DNA of 64,000 nt from Siderastrea radians (GCA_964017195.1 OZ024895.1:29867375-29931374); one strand, 5' to 3'. Shown: positions 35,801 through 43,499, counted from the stretch's first letter. Numbers and translations: made by a program. Notes: generated by a model from the sequence alone, not told the origin.

Positions 35801-38800
35801 ATGAAATAACCATATATTTGAACTGCGGATAAAGATAGAATTATATGAAGATCATCGCAGTGAAGGTGTTCAAGCAGTTCAAATTAAAAGAAGAAATCTG
35901 AAAAAATTCAGGCTTGAACGGGAATCGAACCCATGACCTGAGCGATACCGGTGCAGTGTTTTTTGTTTGTTTGGTTGGTTGGTTTATTCTTTCTTCCTTT
36001 TTATTTTTAACTTTTCGCATGCATATTTTTTAAATTATTCTTTTCAAATTACTTTCCCACCGAAGCAGCCTTTTTTGTATCGTTTAATTTCTCTTTATTA
36101 AATCCAGCAGTTTTTGACAGAACACGTGCTTTTTGAAGCTGTCATTGCTTGTATTAACCCTATTCTGCCTGGGCGTTTTCATAGACACTTCATTGACACA
36201 GGAAAATTTTCCCTGATAAATTTTAGGAGAAGTCACGAGATTTGGTGATTATTCTTTAAACCGTTTAAGAGTTATAATTCGTTAACGTCAGCGCGGGCAC
36301 GATGCCCCCTCTCCCCCCCCCCCCAGCAGAATAGGGTTAACTTTCTCCTGACTTTATATTAATTTAACCCTAGGAAGTACGTGGGTGGGTGGAAGCAGCC
36401 GCTCCCCTGATATGTTATTTTTCTTGAATTTTTCCAAGACGATTTTTCACGAGTTGCTGCCATTTTTAGCAGCTGTAGGCATATCGATTAGCCACACTTT
36501 GCCATACGTTTGGTGAGAATCAGTTACTACAGTTACAAGATATAACTATATAAGTAGCAAGTAGTCAATCAAGTAAAAACTACGCGTTTTTCACTTTTTT
36601 GGTAAAAAAGCATACAGTGATGACAAAAAGCAACAAAATGATTAATTATGTCATGTTCTACATGCCTTGAGCCAAAACAATAAATTTCCGCCTTTTTTGA
36701 TATTTTATAATGTTGTGTAAAATACATTAAACAGAGCAAAGACCGAAGGGGGTCAATCAATTTTCCCCTCCCCTTGCACCTGTCCACGGTGGGGATGACT
36801 TGCTCGTATGTCCGAGGGTTTACTTTCTGTTAAATTTTGGGCCGCTAACAGTTACTTTCAAGACACTCGATTAAGGCAAGCATGCGAAGAAATAAAGGAA
36901 CAAAACAAACCCGAAGAGACTGGATTGGGCAACAAAGTCCCCCAGTTTTCCCTTCATCTCTACTAACACTCTTGTCTTTTGTCTACCCCGCACGTGTTTT
37001 GCTCAATTCCTTGAAAAAAAAAAAAAAAAAAAAAAACATGCTCCTTTGAAACATGAAATCTATTACTGATAGCCCACATTTTCGGTTTCTGATGGCAAAT
37101 CATATTTTGACTGATTACTAAGCACGATATTTCAAGCGACTTTAACTTTCTGAAAATGTTATTTTTGTAGGCTTGCATGAGGTCATGCGTAGGTGATACT
37201 CAAATCGCAGATTGTGGTTGTGCAGACGCTCATTTCGCCTTTGACGGCAAACCTGTATGTAATACAGCAGAAAACCGTGCAACAGGTGATTATGAAATTT
37301 CCAAATTAATGAGACAAAGACAGATTTTTTAATTAAATATGACAGCGTCGACCAAGAAACACTCATTCTACATTCGACCCAGTTATTATGCACACAATTG
37401 ATTGTGGCAAACCCTAAATTCAACTTAGAAAAGGTTTGAGAAAGGGATTGAAAAGCCGCTGTTTTCAAGCAGAACCTACAGTGTTTTTTACAGTTATTTT
37501 TGTTCTTGTTCTTGTTTTTGTTTTGTTTTGTTTTGTTTTTTCTTTTGTTTTTTGTTTTGTTTTTGTTTTGGTATTCTGTAACCGGCGGGGTCTGATTGGC
37601 AGTTGAGCAAATCACTTCATTCTTGTTTTCTCTTTAGAAAAGTGTTTGGAAGACGTGTCGGCAAAGTACTACGAGGGAGAGATAGATTGTTACACAAAAT
37701 GCCCACTGCCTTGCAGGTAATAGTTTTGTCCACAATTTTATCAGTAAATTGTAAATTACTGCCACTTGTCGTTATGCTCTCAGAAAGTAAACGCGACAGG
37801 ACGTTACCTTTCCACCTTGATATTCAACGATCCTTACCAATGTTATTGAAGTCGCCAGTACCACTTAGTTTATTTGTATTACAAACTGGTCGATCCAGCG
37901 AAATGCAAGCCCTTGATGGTATTGTCTATAAAGTACCCATATTACCTGTGTGTCATTGCGCCTTGAAAATAATCAACGGAAACTCAGATCAAAACGAGTG
38001 AGGGCGCTTAAGGTAGCAGCTAATAATTCAGTGCGTAGTGTTGTCATCCCCTCCTCTCATCCCCAAAGTAGCTTTATTTCGATGGGGGTAAGCATTTTCG
38101 GTTTGATTTGTATGATACCAGTGTCACAACATTGAATATCTTCGTTAGTCCGAAATGTTACTAGTATGCCGTAATTTATTCTTAGGGTTATTACCTGCCG
38201 ACTTTAGGATTGAGTTATTTTGGACTTGTTTAGATAACATAATAACCTCAGTTGGTGGCGAGGTTGACATAGTCGTGACAAGAGATTGAATTCACTGTGT
38301 TATCGCCAATAGCTAAACTATTGTTATGCTAATAACAAGCAGGGAAAGAGTGGCTCTTAAATTTGGAAAAGAGAGACGAGAAATATGTGCAATTATAATT
38401 CTCTTAAACCTTTTGTTAGCTCATAGAGTTGAATTTGTGTTGATTTATTTCATGTTGTTTTAAGCGAGGTCGTCTTCAAAACTACAGCGTCGATGGCAGA
38501 ATGGCCTAACGATGGATATAAGGTACGCAATAAATAAATAAAAATAAATAAATAAATAAATAAATAAAAATCCGAGTAGGCGGCCATCTTGGATTATACC
38601 CAAAATGACAAATTTAAAAAACGGCCAAAATTGAATTTTTGATGCAAGACATGTAGAGTAGGAAAAACTGCTAGTTTGGCAAGAGCTTGTGCTTTGTTTC
38701 ACCTGAAAAGGTTAAAGAGCAAGAATTTTTATTCAAAAATGGTTTGCTCACAGGTTTAACTCGTAACCATAGCAACCGATTCTCCCCAAACTTACACCAA

Positions 38801-41800
38801 AATGTGTCTAAGGAATATATTTGCAGCTACTAGCTGGAAACGGCAGGTGCAGATGAAAGATCGTGTTTGAAAAACTCTATCAATGCTCTCATGTCAAGCT
38901 CCCTATAGTAGTTATATTTTTATATCTCAATTTAGGATATTCTCTTTAACCGTGTGGAAAAACGACCGAATCCAGCGTATGATGGACAGCTAAGCGAAGG
39001 CCCTGCTTTTTTAAAGTAAGTGTCGAAATTAAACCTCTTCACCGCTCTTACGCTACCTTTTTTCACGATTTGTCGGAAGCCTGGTGTTATGCTTTTAAGA
39101 CTGCTTCATTAATGTGACCTAAATATGCGCTAATTAGGTTTGTACACATACATACATACATACATACATACATACATACATACATACATACATAAATACA
39201 TACATACATACATACATACATACATACATACATACATACATACATACATACATACATACATACATACATACATACATACTTACATACATACATTCATTTA
39301 TTTATTGAACACATCCCTTGTATGCCCGTGTATGATGTACACGTGTGTGATTCCTGGTCTTTGGGAAATAACTTCAAGAAAACGTTTGTACTCAGTGCCT
39401 TGTTTTCTTTTTTGCGCGTATATTTTATTAAGGATAAGCCTATATTGTTACGTTTTGGCCAATTTCAGCATGTTGCTGTCCCACATCCCATCGGCCCGCA
39501 TTTTTTTATCCTGTCATCTCTTCAATTTCCACTATTCCACCATCAAGCCTCCTTCCCTCCTATCCAATCACTTCCCATTATCGTAGTTGTCTGGAAACTT
39601 CACAAAGCTAATATTATGTGACGTTGTCTGTTACTCTTTCTGTAAAGCTCATTAATAAAGGAAAAGAAAAAAAAAATAGAAAATACTGAATGGCACTGAT
39701 TCAAACAAAGATGTTTGATTCTACCTGCTAAACCCACGGGGTACATGGCTGCCAGAGGCTGAGATATCCGTTTCATAGCATAGATTTTATATCTGACATA
39801 ATTGAGTTTAAGCAAGCGGCTAATTCTTTTACTATTTACTGTCGCACGATGTAGTCACTTTGATGAGGCTCAAAGTTGGACAAACTAAAGATAAAAGATC
39901 CGAACACTTGCGACCCTGACTGTAAAATGTATTTTAATGAGCTTGTATGACGCGAGGATGAGCAGGCTGCTAAACAAATAAATAGCCCAGGGTACAAGTT
40001 TTAACCTCTTTTTGACTTCTTTTTTTGTAGTAAAAATTTCCTTCAAGTTCGAGTATTCTTCGAGAGACTAAACTTCCAGGAAGTAAGGGAGCAACTGAGC
40101 TACAAGGTAGCGACAACAGATTCCCATTACATTTAAACGTTCCGAAGACTAACTCCACTAACTATAATTAGAACATGGTCACACCCACTCAGCCAATCAG
40201 TGTCCAGCATTTCGATGCTCTATATTCCATTAGAACATGGTCACACCCACTCATCCAATCAGTGTCCAGCATTTCGATGCTCTATATTCCATAAACTGCC
40301 TTAAATTATGTAAAGTGGCGGGGGTTTTGAAGCACAGGGAAATTGCGGGGGTAAAATTACAGAGAATTTCTGCATTCATTAGTGGTTCTATATAGAGCAT
40401 ACTAATGAGGCATTGTTTTCCTTTGTTTGGAAGCCTCATTAGTATGCTCTATATAGAGCATACTAATGACTAAGTAAAAACTACTAATGAATGCACAAAT
40501 TCTCTGTGAATATTTATAACTAAATCGATAAAATCAACAGCTTCAACGGCTAGAAACAATCATTATTTTTTGCGTTTTAACAAAAAATGCAATCTTACGG
40601 TATATAGCATAGCAAAAAGCAAATCGAAAGAAAAACCATTATTTTACATAAAATACGAACTGTTCAATTAATTGAAACAGAAGGACAGACTTGTTTCTCC
40701 GTGTTTGCCAGACTACGAATGTTGTTGTACTTGAACTTGACTTGATTTGGCCTCTTGGAGTTTCCTGTGGGTTCCCCACTTGCTGGTGTGGGTGGTTGTA
40801 GCGCCTCGAAGACTGCTTTCACCAGTGCAAATCTAGAAAATCTTTAGCGGCGATCACTGCCCCGAGTTCCAAATTTCCGTGTATTGGCTCATGGCTGTTT
40901 ACGCACCAACTGCGATAAACCGCGCGGTGAAGCACTCTAAAACATTGCACCTCAAAGGCATGCGTACAATAGCGAAAATATCGTAAACAAAATAGCAACG
41001 TGATTTCAAGGTGAGAACTAAAAAATTAAAATGCAAAAATACAATCTGCACGCAAAAACGAAATTCTTCGTGGGTGTGACCATGTTCTAAGAGGGCAAGA
41101 TAGAATGCCGAAAGTTACGTTCTTAATTAGCATTATAACATAGTTCGCGCGCTGGTCCTATCGAATTCCTATTGAACTATCATGGTGTATATCGCTTTAC
41201 ACGCACGGCCGTGCGTATATAACATGAAATTTGAAATTTGAAATTATAAAATCACTTTACAGCAGACTTAAACATGGGGAGAAATAACAACGACAACAGC
41301 AACAGTGAAATTGTTGCAGAGTGTTTGATTTCTTTGAGGACGAGCAAGGAACTTTGTTGAAAAAGAAACTCAAATTAATTAGCCTTTGGCGTTGAGTATA
41401 CGATTTCTTTCACCGTCAAGACATGACACAACATAAAACACAGTATAGTTGGAAAGAACCGTTTAATATATAAGCGTCACAAGTTTTCGCTGGTTCACTT
41501 TCAAATCAAGCTAAATAAGCACTGACAGCTAGAAAGGACGACATTTTCGGCTATATACTACACAAAATAACATCGTTTTACCTGCCCTCGTAGTGTTCAA
41601 GCAGCTCCAATGTTCAAAAAATAGAATGCAATGCAAAATTAGTTGAGTGTCCTCTGAACCGAGAACCACTACCTTTTGTGTTTGTTTGTTTCAAGTCTTC
41701 CAGCTAAAAGGCTGAAATCACACAGCTTCAATTGGCTTTGGAAGATATATACAACATTTTTTTTTCAGGAAAAATCAAGCCTATACCACATTTTAAAGCC

Positions 41801-42587
41801 AATAGTTGGAACACTTAAAGAAAAATTATTCTCGGGCGTTCACTTCGGAGTAGTTTCATTGATTCATTCAACTCTGCAAAGAAACGCTTCAACACTTCGC
41901 AAGGTTTTGGCACCTTTTTCTTTCAGTCATGTGATCGATTATTCTTCCTTTTTTTTTCCCTTTTTTGTTTTGTTTTTTTCGTTTTCGTTGTTATTGTTGT
42001 TGTTGTTTTTTTTGTATGGTAAGTAGTGATGAAGTTTTGAATCAACTGCGCATTCGTATTACTTATAATTTCAAATTTCACCGGAAGCGAAATGGAACTC
42101 TGGCATCCTGCCGAAAAAAAAACCATTTCAGTAAGCTTATAATTGTTTATTTTTCGCCTCCATTTCCACTGGCTATGTTATAAAAATTGGTTCTTGTTTT
42201 CAGCTCTGCGTACATCGCGTAATGAATGCACTTGGGAAGTTTGGAGAGCACAAGAGAAGCTAGAACTCTTACGCTTCTCTCGTACTCTACGAACTTCCCA
42301 AGTGCATCCATAACTCGATGTACGCACGCTTTAGCAAGAAAAAATTATTGTTAACTTTCTTATGGCACTCTTTGGTGTGCTGTACAAGGTGGCTTCATTG
42401 ATTTATTTGCTAATAATTTTTTTTTCAGGAAGTCAACCTGTTAGCAGACATTGGTGGACAACTGGGTTTGTGGATCGGTGTATCGGTGCTAACATGTTGT
42501 GAATTCTTGGAGTTGGTTCTTCTTCTGGCACAGAACATATTCAAGAGAGTGACAGTTAAAGGCAGCAGAGTGGAAGTGCAATCTTGA
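17601..42587 (+). CDS. DEG/ENaC/ASIC-type sodium channel, gene 2 (complete, 12 coding exons)
   Basis: A complete trimeric cation-channel subunit of the degenerin/ENaC/ASIC family, predicted 516 residues, the usual size. Exons: 17601-17861, 18848-18980, 19591-19801, 20534-20664, 34190-34353, 35389-35472, 37171-37285, 37638-37716, 38465-38522, 38936-39015, 40031-40106, 42429-42587. All junctions are AG/GT with matching phases. The N-terminus has the gating His-Gly motif (residues 33-34) and TM1 (about 46-66). The ectodomain begins [13 protein letters not shown] and has paired cysteines (ACMRSC, ADCGCA, CPLPC). TM2 starts at [11 protein letters not shown] with the Gly-Val-Ser filter near 480-482. 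The start ATG follows AAGAA, a fair Kozak context, and no upstream in-frame start is needed. Intron 4 is 13.5 kb because of stacked retroelements, and intron 11 holds two more elements. The closest ASIC or HyNaC subtype and its ligand cannot be settled by eye. Confidence 0.95.
18848..18980 (+). CDS. Gene 2 exon 2, start of ectodomain
   Basis: Acceptor TTCCATCTAG and donor ACAG/GTAAAT, 133 nt, ending in phase 1. It encodes the family signature [14 protein letters not shown] followed by an acidic helix. Confidence 0.93.
19591..19801 (+). CDS. Gene 2 exon 3, finger region
   Basis: Acceptor AACCAAAG and donor TGCAG/GTGGGT, 211 nt. It encodes an acidic linker ([18 protein letters not shown]) and then [15 protein letters not shown]. 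The frame continues from exon 2 in phase 1. The acceptor is not preceded by a strong pyrimidine tract, so the exact start is slightly less certain. Confidence 0.88.
20246..20318. repeat. (GAT/GAC)n microsatellite
   Basis: Trinucleotide tract ACGACGACGATGATGATGAT continuing imperfectly through GATGGAGATGGTGATGATG, in intron 3 of gene 2. Confidence 0.9.
20534..20664 (+). CDS. Gene 2 exon 4, GNCYEFN segment
   Basis: Acceptor CATTGCAG and donor GGAG/GTAAGT, 131 nt. It encodes [18 protein letters not shown], the conserved Gly-x-Cys-Tyr-x-Phe-Asn motif of the family. Confidence 0.92.
21005..21674. mobile_element. TTAA-flanked MITE with internal telomere-type array
   Basis: It is bounded by TTAACCCTCAGCTCGG and CCGAGGGTTAA and is 670 bp long. 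It contains a G-run, GGCCGCCATCTTGGATTTTA, the conserved ATCTCGTTACCATAGCAACC core, and near its right end seven CCCTAA-type units (21601-21642). It is related to 4059-4420, 36364-36822 and 38570-38890. No ORF of note was found. Confidence 0.7.
21601..21642. repeat. Interstitial (CCCTAA)n telomere-type repeat
   Basis: Six perfect CCCTAA units and a seventh CCCTAC, the animal telomere hexamer. It is 30 bp from the end of the MITE whose own terminus reads GGGTTAA. Confidence 0.9.
22680..23200 (+). pseudogene. Penelope-like element C-terminal relic (linker and GIY-YIG region)
   Basis: The stretch 22804-23023 reads [20 protein letters not shown], then a [14 protein letters not shown] motif and NAVYQITC, which is the linker leading into the GIY-YIG endonuclease of Penelope-like retroelements. 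Most of the GIY-YIG core is deleted. After a frame change at about 23050 the tail resumes ([10 protein letters not shown], then [20 protein letters not shown]) and stops at 23199. The RT domain is absent. It is not part of the Penelope relic at 48650 but the same class. Confidence 0.7.
23336..23583 (+). CDS. DIRS leader exon, Ala/Gln-rich N-terminus
   Basis: It begins ATGGCGGACGTACAG ([15 protein letters not shown]) and is low-complexity Ala, Gln, Pro and Val. In its own frame it stops at 23585-23587. At about 23514 the Ala/Gln character jumps to the neighbouring frame ([19 protein letters not shown]), which fits loss of one A in a CAAGGAATTC word that is intact at 23394-23403. In that second frame the exon ends at a donor GGAG/GTAGAA in phase 0, the phase of the three downstream acceptors. 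It is inferred to be the shared 5' exon of the element's mRNAs. Role is unknown; in Gag it would give a disordered N-terminal arm. Confidence 0.55.
23584..24691 (+). other. Proposed intron of the DIRS element (leader to Gag)
   Basis: It opens GTAGAATATG and ends in a pyrimidine tract and TTATTATTCTAG. It contains the 15-unit GGTGAGAGTTCACC array. It is an intron only if the leader model is right. Confidence 0.5.
24045..24595. repeat. Minisatellite of quasi-palindromes GGTGAGAGTTCACC
   Basis: About 15 units spaced 29-60 bp, most with GGTGA-GAGT-TCACC followed by ATAGTAAAGATAAAGAGCAAT or a shorter A-rich linker. Arms GGTGA and TCACC are perfect complements in nearly every unit, while the linkers vary. 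It lies in the proposed leader intron. Confidence 0.9.
24692..25231 (+). CDS. DIRS Gag-like protein with CCHC zinc knuckle
   Basis: A nucleic-acid-binding structural protein of the element. The frame opens at the AG acceptor with [20 protein letters not shown], a likely coiled coil, and continues without an internal stop for 179 codons. A helical region ([19 protein letters not shown], then [11 protein letters not shown]) is followed by a Gly/Arg/Ser-rich linker and [14 protein letters not shown], a canonical C-x2-C-x4-H-x4-C knuckle at about residues 148-161, then an Arg-rich tail. There is no ATG near the beginning: the first ATG in frame is 27 codons in. That supports initiation in the leader exon and splicing at 24692 in phase 0. 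The stop is TAG at 25229-25231. Gag assignment is by position and knuckle. Confidence 0.8.
   Translation, partial: TLKKNFAVLQKSLDELTRLSVAAVIRKMLDYAARSLSEFNKFEAIDILETLQNTSRDNQDEKREFYRLVYQTARGKVDLPKEHFRALILGLLGDKDHTKVYEAVAKVEKAMGTGGPWSGSSHRGRSSDVPYRGRGMRSSAPVQCYFCGKFGHIMARCYARRDMQQKPPATRGRARDNKQ
25724..27982 (+). CDS. DIRS reverse transcriptase-RNase H
   Basis: A polymerase for element cDNA synthesis. The frame opens at an AG acceptor after a 30-nt pyrimidine tract (25724, [13 protein letters not shown]) and runs 752 codons without a stop. RT blocks: [15 protein letters not shown] [12 protein letters not shown], catalytic region [14 protein letters not shown] (26399 on), [17 protein letters not shown], and the catalytic box YIDDRHNG (26594 on). 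RNase H follows, with [11 protein letters not shown] (27136), an acidic DIATREA block and [14 protein letters not shown] (27317), then [13 protein letters not shown]. The C-terminal extension ([34 protein letters not shown]) is typical of DIRS polyproteins. I see no methyltransferase or protease. No in-frame ATG precedes the RT core closely, which again suggests a spliced leader. It looks catalytically intact. Confidence 0.92.
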   Translation, partial: AIFWSWEKDNFDNLISNADVCAGAIQWVDIRGNPVSVSSEWTGNDRLGQKARLVEKGEVVGHVDELLFRDPDHFMAGELHKHAANWAEIAKLAPSLQQEQVLSWIGNKVSIFPYFRHFKGTFKGERYDSDQPPHRLFKNNVSCKQFGEFVRITLLSRLKSGAISLVGKVGQVIPPHIVLPLTVEPTKSRLCHDARYLNLWMLEKPFSLDKVTDLPRYVFKDSYQTVLDDKSGYDHLLLSEESRTYFGIQWGGWFFTYNTLPFGWKISPYVYHSTGLMASNFLRPLGVPCLLYIDDRHNGQLQVSLEKGQYDTLDSIDERNLAAAKSAVFLVAFHLVRLGYFLGLSKSILIPQKMVPYLGFLIDSGSEVFRLIPEKKRKFVGFIRETLSSRYVSVKTLQRLVGKCVSFSLAVPAACLFTREMSAAISIGMRTLKPIAVQGALRDEIAHWLFLEEWDDPLPWREERHLQIELATDASQTGWGGVISTPVKQETSDYWSKDEMMLDIATREAIAVNKVLHAFKDLVKDCRVDVMIDNLAVMYAWNNQGGKGRDLNNAIKALFFTTMDLNILLHMLYVPSQQNPADAPSRRLSSLDYTLTSEIWNEVQLRFGGGQGHTCDLMALDSNAMHDRLGRPLPHFTPFPSPGSIGVNLLAQDLTQFSTVMQRPYVFPPNVLVGPVLRFLQSYRQPCTVVVLDTYPRKYWWALLQRFSRKAQKLAGAGDSQALLSPSEKGWSGESGIPADLWAFQIDFHLEF
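28195..29552 (+). pseudogene. DIRS tyrosine recombinase with N-terminal zinc ribbon, one frameshift
   Basis: An integrase-like tyrosine recombinase that would insert the circular cDNA. The frame opens at acceptor CTACTTAG (28195). A zinc ribbon follows ([13 protein letters not shown], then FCQRCGYN), then a helical core-binding domain (about 28350-28750) and the catalytic domain: box I Arg in FFSGDRPG (Arg codon 28933-28935), box II HGFR (29272 on), then HVGWTRRH and the nucleophile Tyr in ALYYMQL (about 29380). Frame 1 is lost at the GGG at 28939-28941 and the rest continues in the next frame to the stop at 29550-29552, which fits loss of one G. The break is six bases after the catalytic Arg codon. 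It may be mutation or a homopolymer assembly error; all catalytic residues are otherwise present. Confidence 0.88.
29653..29710. repeat. Hairpin at DIRS 3' end
   Basis: CTAACGATGGTCTCC (29653-29667) pairs with its inverse at 29696-29710 with one mismatch, loop 28 nt. It is 100 bp after the recombinase stop. It could be part of the element's terminal complementary structures or an mRNA 3' signal. Confidence 0.6.
30235..31302 (+). pseudogene. LINE fragment: endonuclease end and RT start
   Basis: APE-type endonuclease pieces are visible ([21 protein letters not shown], then [11 protein letters not shown]), followed by the linker into reverse transcriptase ([40 protein letters not shown]) and, after an insertion, SFSKFLERI. 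This order matches jockey/CR1-superfamily LINEs. Several stops and deletions show it is dead. It is interrupted at 30963-31267 by a palindromic element, and its downstream end abuts the TIR element at 31301. Confidence 0.72.
30963..31267. mobile_element. 305-bp foldback element: 302-bp perfect palindrome with 8-bp TSD
   Basis: The arms 30964-31114 and 31115-31265 appear perfectly complementary with no loop; the centre reads GGCCAGAAAAATATTTTTCTGG. GTTTCACC flanks both sides (30955-30962 and 31268-31275), and removing the insert plus one copy rejoins the LINE RT frame. An 8-bp duplication is usual for hAT elements, but the termini (CATCCTCGG) are not typical of hAT. No coding capacity beyond mirror-image frames. 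Confidence 0.88.
31301..33440. mobile_element. 2.14-kb non-autonomous TIR element
   Basis: The perfect ends ATACACCGAATTCACAAATG (31301 on) and its inverse (ending 33440) extend to GGCGG. The target is probably TA, contained in the ends. No transposase-like frame was found; the longest frame, 31318-31554, begins in the TIR and is unrecognised. A TTAA element is nested inside. Confidence 0.7.
32100..32694. mobile_element. Nested TTAA-flanked MITE, TTAACCCTATT family
   Basis: Ends TTAACCCTATTTCGCCGGGG and AGGCTAAATAGGGTTAA. The body has two G/C-runs, repeated GACGTGTCA/GACGTCAT words, GAGGCCGCCATCTTGGATCC, and the AAATTTTAGGA-AAGTCAC block shared with 14102 and 36154. It lies inside the 31301-33440 element. 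Confidence 0.8.
33441..34189. other. Intron 4 remainder, nothing recognised
   Basis: Intronic sequence up to exon 5 without a recognisable repeat or protein-like frame. Confidence 0.5.
34190..34353 (+). CDS. Gene 2 exon 5, palm strand
   Basis: Acceptor TTTCTTGCAG and donor AGG/GTATAT, 164 nt. It encodes [18 protein letters not shown], then [15 protein letters not shown] and [11 protein letters not shown], as in ENaC/ASIC ectodomains. It follows a 13.5-kb intron full of transposons. Confidence 0.93.
35273..35316. repeat. C-run, (CA)n and (CG)n compound microsatellite
   Basis: About 16 C, then ACACACACACACAC, then CGCGCGCGCGCGC, in intron 5 of gene 2. Alternating CG/CA is Z-DNA-prone. Confidence 0.9.
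35389..35472 (+). CDS. Gene 2 exon 6, thumb start
   Basis: Acceptor ATGTTTAG and donor GAC/GTAAGT, 84 nt, phase 0. It encodes [16 protein letters not shown], with the PFGxC-like motif shared with gene 1 at 1-90. Confidence 0.9.
35899..35958 (-). repeat. tRNA-derived SINE-like fragment
   Basis: On the minus strand it reads CACTGCACCGGTATCGCTCA, then GGTCATGGGTTCGATTCCCG, a Pol III B box, then TTCAAGCCTGAA. The TTCAGGCTTGAA inverse and a second TTTTTTCAG copy follow. No full cloverleaf is present, so it is not a functional tRNA. Confidence 0.45.
36154..36340. mobile_element. 187-bp TTAA-flanked MITE
   Basis: TTAACCCTATTCTGCCTGGG at the left and AGCAGAATAGGGTTAA at the right. The interior (CATTGACACAGGAAAATTTT, AAATTTTAGGAGAAGTCACG) is a deletion derivative of the 32100-32694 element. 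Confidence 0.85.
36364..36822. mobile_element. TTAACC-CTCGG-family MITE, reverse-oriented
   Basis: It starts TTAACCCTAGGAAG 24 bp after the previous MITE and ends CCGAGGGTTTA, the TTAA being mutated at one end. GTTTGGTGAGAATCAGTTAC reads as the reverse of the core in 4059 and 21005. Confidence 0.6.
37171..37285 (+). CDS. Gene 2 exon 7, cysteine-rich thumb
   Basis: Acceptor ATTTTTGTAG and donor ACAG/GTGATT, 115 nt. It encodes ACMRSCVGD...[10 protein letters not shown]...PVCN, six cysteines that pair in family structures. Confidence 0.92.
37638..37716 (+). CDS. Gene 2 exon 8, KCLE/CPLPC
   Basis: Acceptor CTCTTTAG and donor TGCAG/GTAATA, 79 nt. It encodes [17 protein letters not shown] and then CPLPC. 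Confidence 0.92.
38465..38522 (+). CDS. Gene 2 exon 9
   Basis: Acceptor TTTTAAG and donor AAG/GTACGC, 58 nt. It encodes [19 protein letters not shown] and matches gene 1 at 5445-5502 in length and phase. Confidence 0.9.
38570..38890. mobile_element. Partial TTAACC-CTCGG-family MITE
   Basis: It contains GGCGGCCATCTTGGATTATA, AACTCGTAACCATAGCAACC, AATGTGTCTAAGGAATAT and AACGGCAGGTGCAGATGA, colinear with 21225-21535. The outer TTAA ends are missing. An (AAAT)n tract precedes it at 38529-38570. It is in intron 9 of gene 2, with its right end about 45 bp before exon 10. Confidence 0.6.
38936..39015 (+). CDS. Gene 2 exon 10
   Basis: Acceptor CAATTTAG and donor TTAAA/GTAAGT, 80 nt. It encodes [18 protein letters not shown] and an exposed variable loop. 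Confidence 0.88.
39147..39297. repeat. (CATA)n microsatellite, about 37 units
   Basis: A nearly pure tetranucleotide tract with two interruptions, in intron 10 of gene 2. The long frames across it on both strands are artefacts of the repeat. Confidence 0.97.
40031..40106 (+). CDS. Gene 2 exon 11, pre-TM2 strand
   Basis: Acceptor TTTTTTGTAG and donor AAG/GTAGCG, 76 nt. It encodes [22 protein letters not shown] element begins only 62 bp after its donor. Confidence 0.92.
40168..41090. mobile_element. 923-bp TIR element with tandemly duplicated left end
   Basis: The left terminus TTAGAACATGGTCACACCC is matched inversely at 41072-41090. The left 62 bp are repeated once (40168 and 40230) with a single visible difference. 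A 24-bp perfect hairpin lies at 40388-40456. No ORF. It begins 62 bp after exon 11 of gene 2. Confidence 0.75.
40388..40456. repeat. 24-bp perfect-stem hairpin
   Basis: CTATATAGAGCATACTAATG plus AGGC pairs exactly with the inverse at 40433-40456 around a 21-nt loop. A third direct copy of AGAGCATACTAATGA follows at once. Confidence 0.85.
42207..42330. repeat. ~124-bp imperfect palindrome (hairpin MITE)
   Basis: GCACTTGGGAAGTTTGGAGA and AGAGAAGC pair with their inverse at 42271-42307, and the outer GCGTACATCG pairs with CGATGTACGC. The loop is about 10 nt. It lies 100 bp before the last exon of gene 2. A related end occurs at 21860-21905. Confidence 0.75.
42429..42587 (+). CDS. Gene 2 exon 12, TM2 and C-terminus
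   Basis: Acceptor TTTTTTTTCAG and stop TGA at 42585-42587. It encodes [19 protein letters not shown], the rest of TM2, and a short basic tail ending VEVQS. Confidence 0.95.
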   Translation, partial: EVNLLADIGGQLGLWIGVSVLTCCEFLELVLLLAQNIFKRVTVKGSRVEVQS

Positions 42588-43499
42588 TTAAACAGAAACA
42601 GATTAAAAGGAATAACAGATAACTCTCTCACTAAACAGGAGTGCTCAACGACAAAATGTTATAGGAACCTCCTAAGTCATGTTTGATGACATTGCCACGC
42701 ATTTCGCGTACTCTGTGTTTAATAATTAACTACCGTGGGAAAAAAATAGCCGTTCCTCAGCGCCAGCGAGCAGAGTGGTATCGACTTTTGTTGCCAGCAA
42801 GCTCTATTATATAGTTTCACGTCTCCAGCAAGGAAATTGTTTTTTTCTGCCGTCTGATTTTCCACCGCTTGTTAGAATCGCAGTTTCCCAGCAAGCAAAT
42901 CTTGCTTAGAATACAAAGTTGCCAGCAAAATTGCCTTCTTTAAAATTCCAGCCAGCACGTTTTATGTGTAGTTTAGGTCAGAAGTTAAATTCGAAGCCAC
43001 ACGTAAATAAGGAGATTTGTATTGTCTGATGCGGCACGCGAAGTGGTATCGGGTCGCTTTAAGTTCGGGAATACTTTGACCACGGAGAAATAACCTTTGC
43101 TTTTCCGTGGGCTTACAATTCATTTGCGAATTGTGAATTCTTAAATTAATTCCAAAAAGACCCTTTATCTCCAAAACATCATATATATAGTATATATGCT
43201 GCCGACAATAGCGGCTTAGATCGTTTTAGTAACGTTGTACTGCATTCCAGGGATTAGGACTTCGGTTTATTTAAGAGACTTCGGTTTCCCAGTTGTGAAA
43301 TAATTGAAAACTATATCCTCTTTTTTCAACAGCCAAGTCTTCAGCCCTACCCCTTCCTACCCCCTACCAAGCGGCACACCATTGATAATAATATAACAAA
43401 AAGAATCATTCACTTACAGAGTCTTGTATTCAGTTTCCGTGGTGTTCCTTTGAATATCTGCACACACAAGGGCGTCATCTTAAGACTGAAGACGAAAAT

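Noticed and set aside
35899..35958. Possible tRNA gene on the minus strand
   Set aside because: Only a B box is convincing; no acceptor-stem pairing or A box at the right distance.
39087..39586. Long frames on both strands (Tyr-Ile-His and Tyr-Val-Cys-Met repeats)
   Set aside because: They are translations of the (CATA)n microsatellite, not genes.
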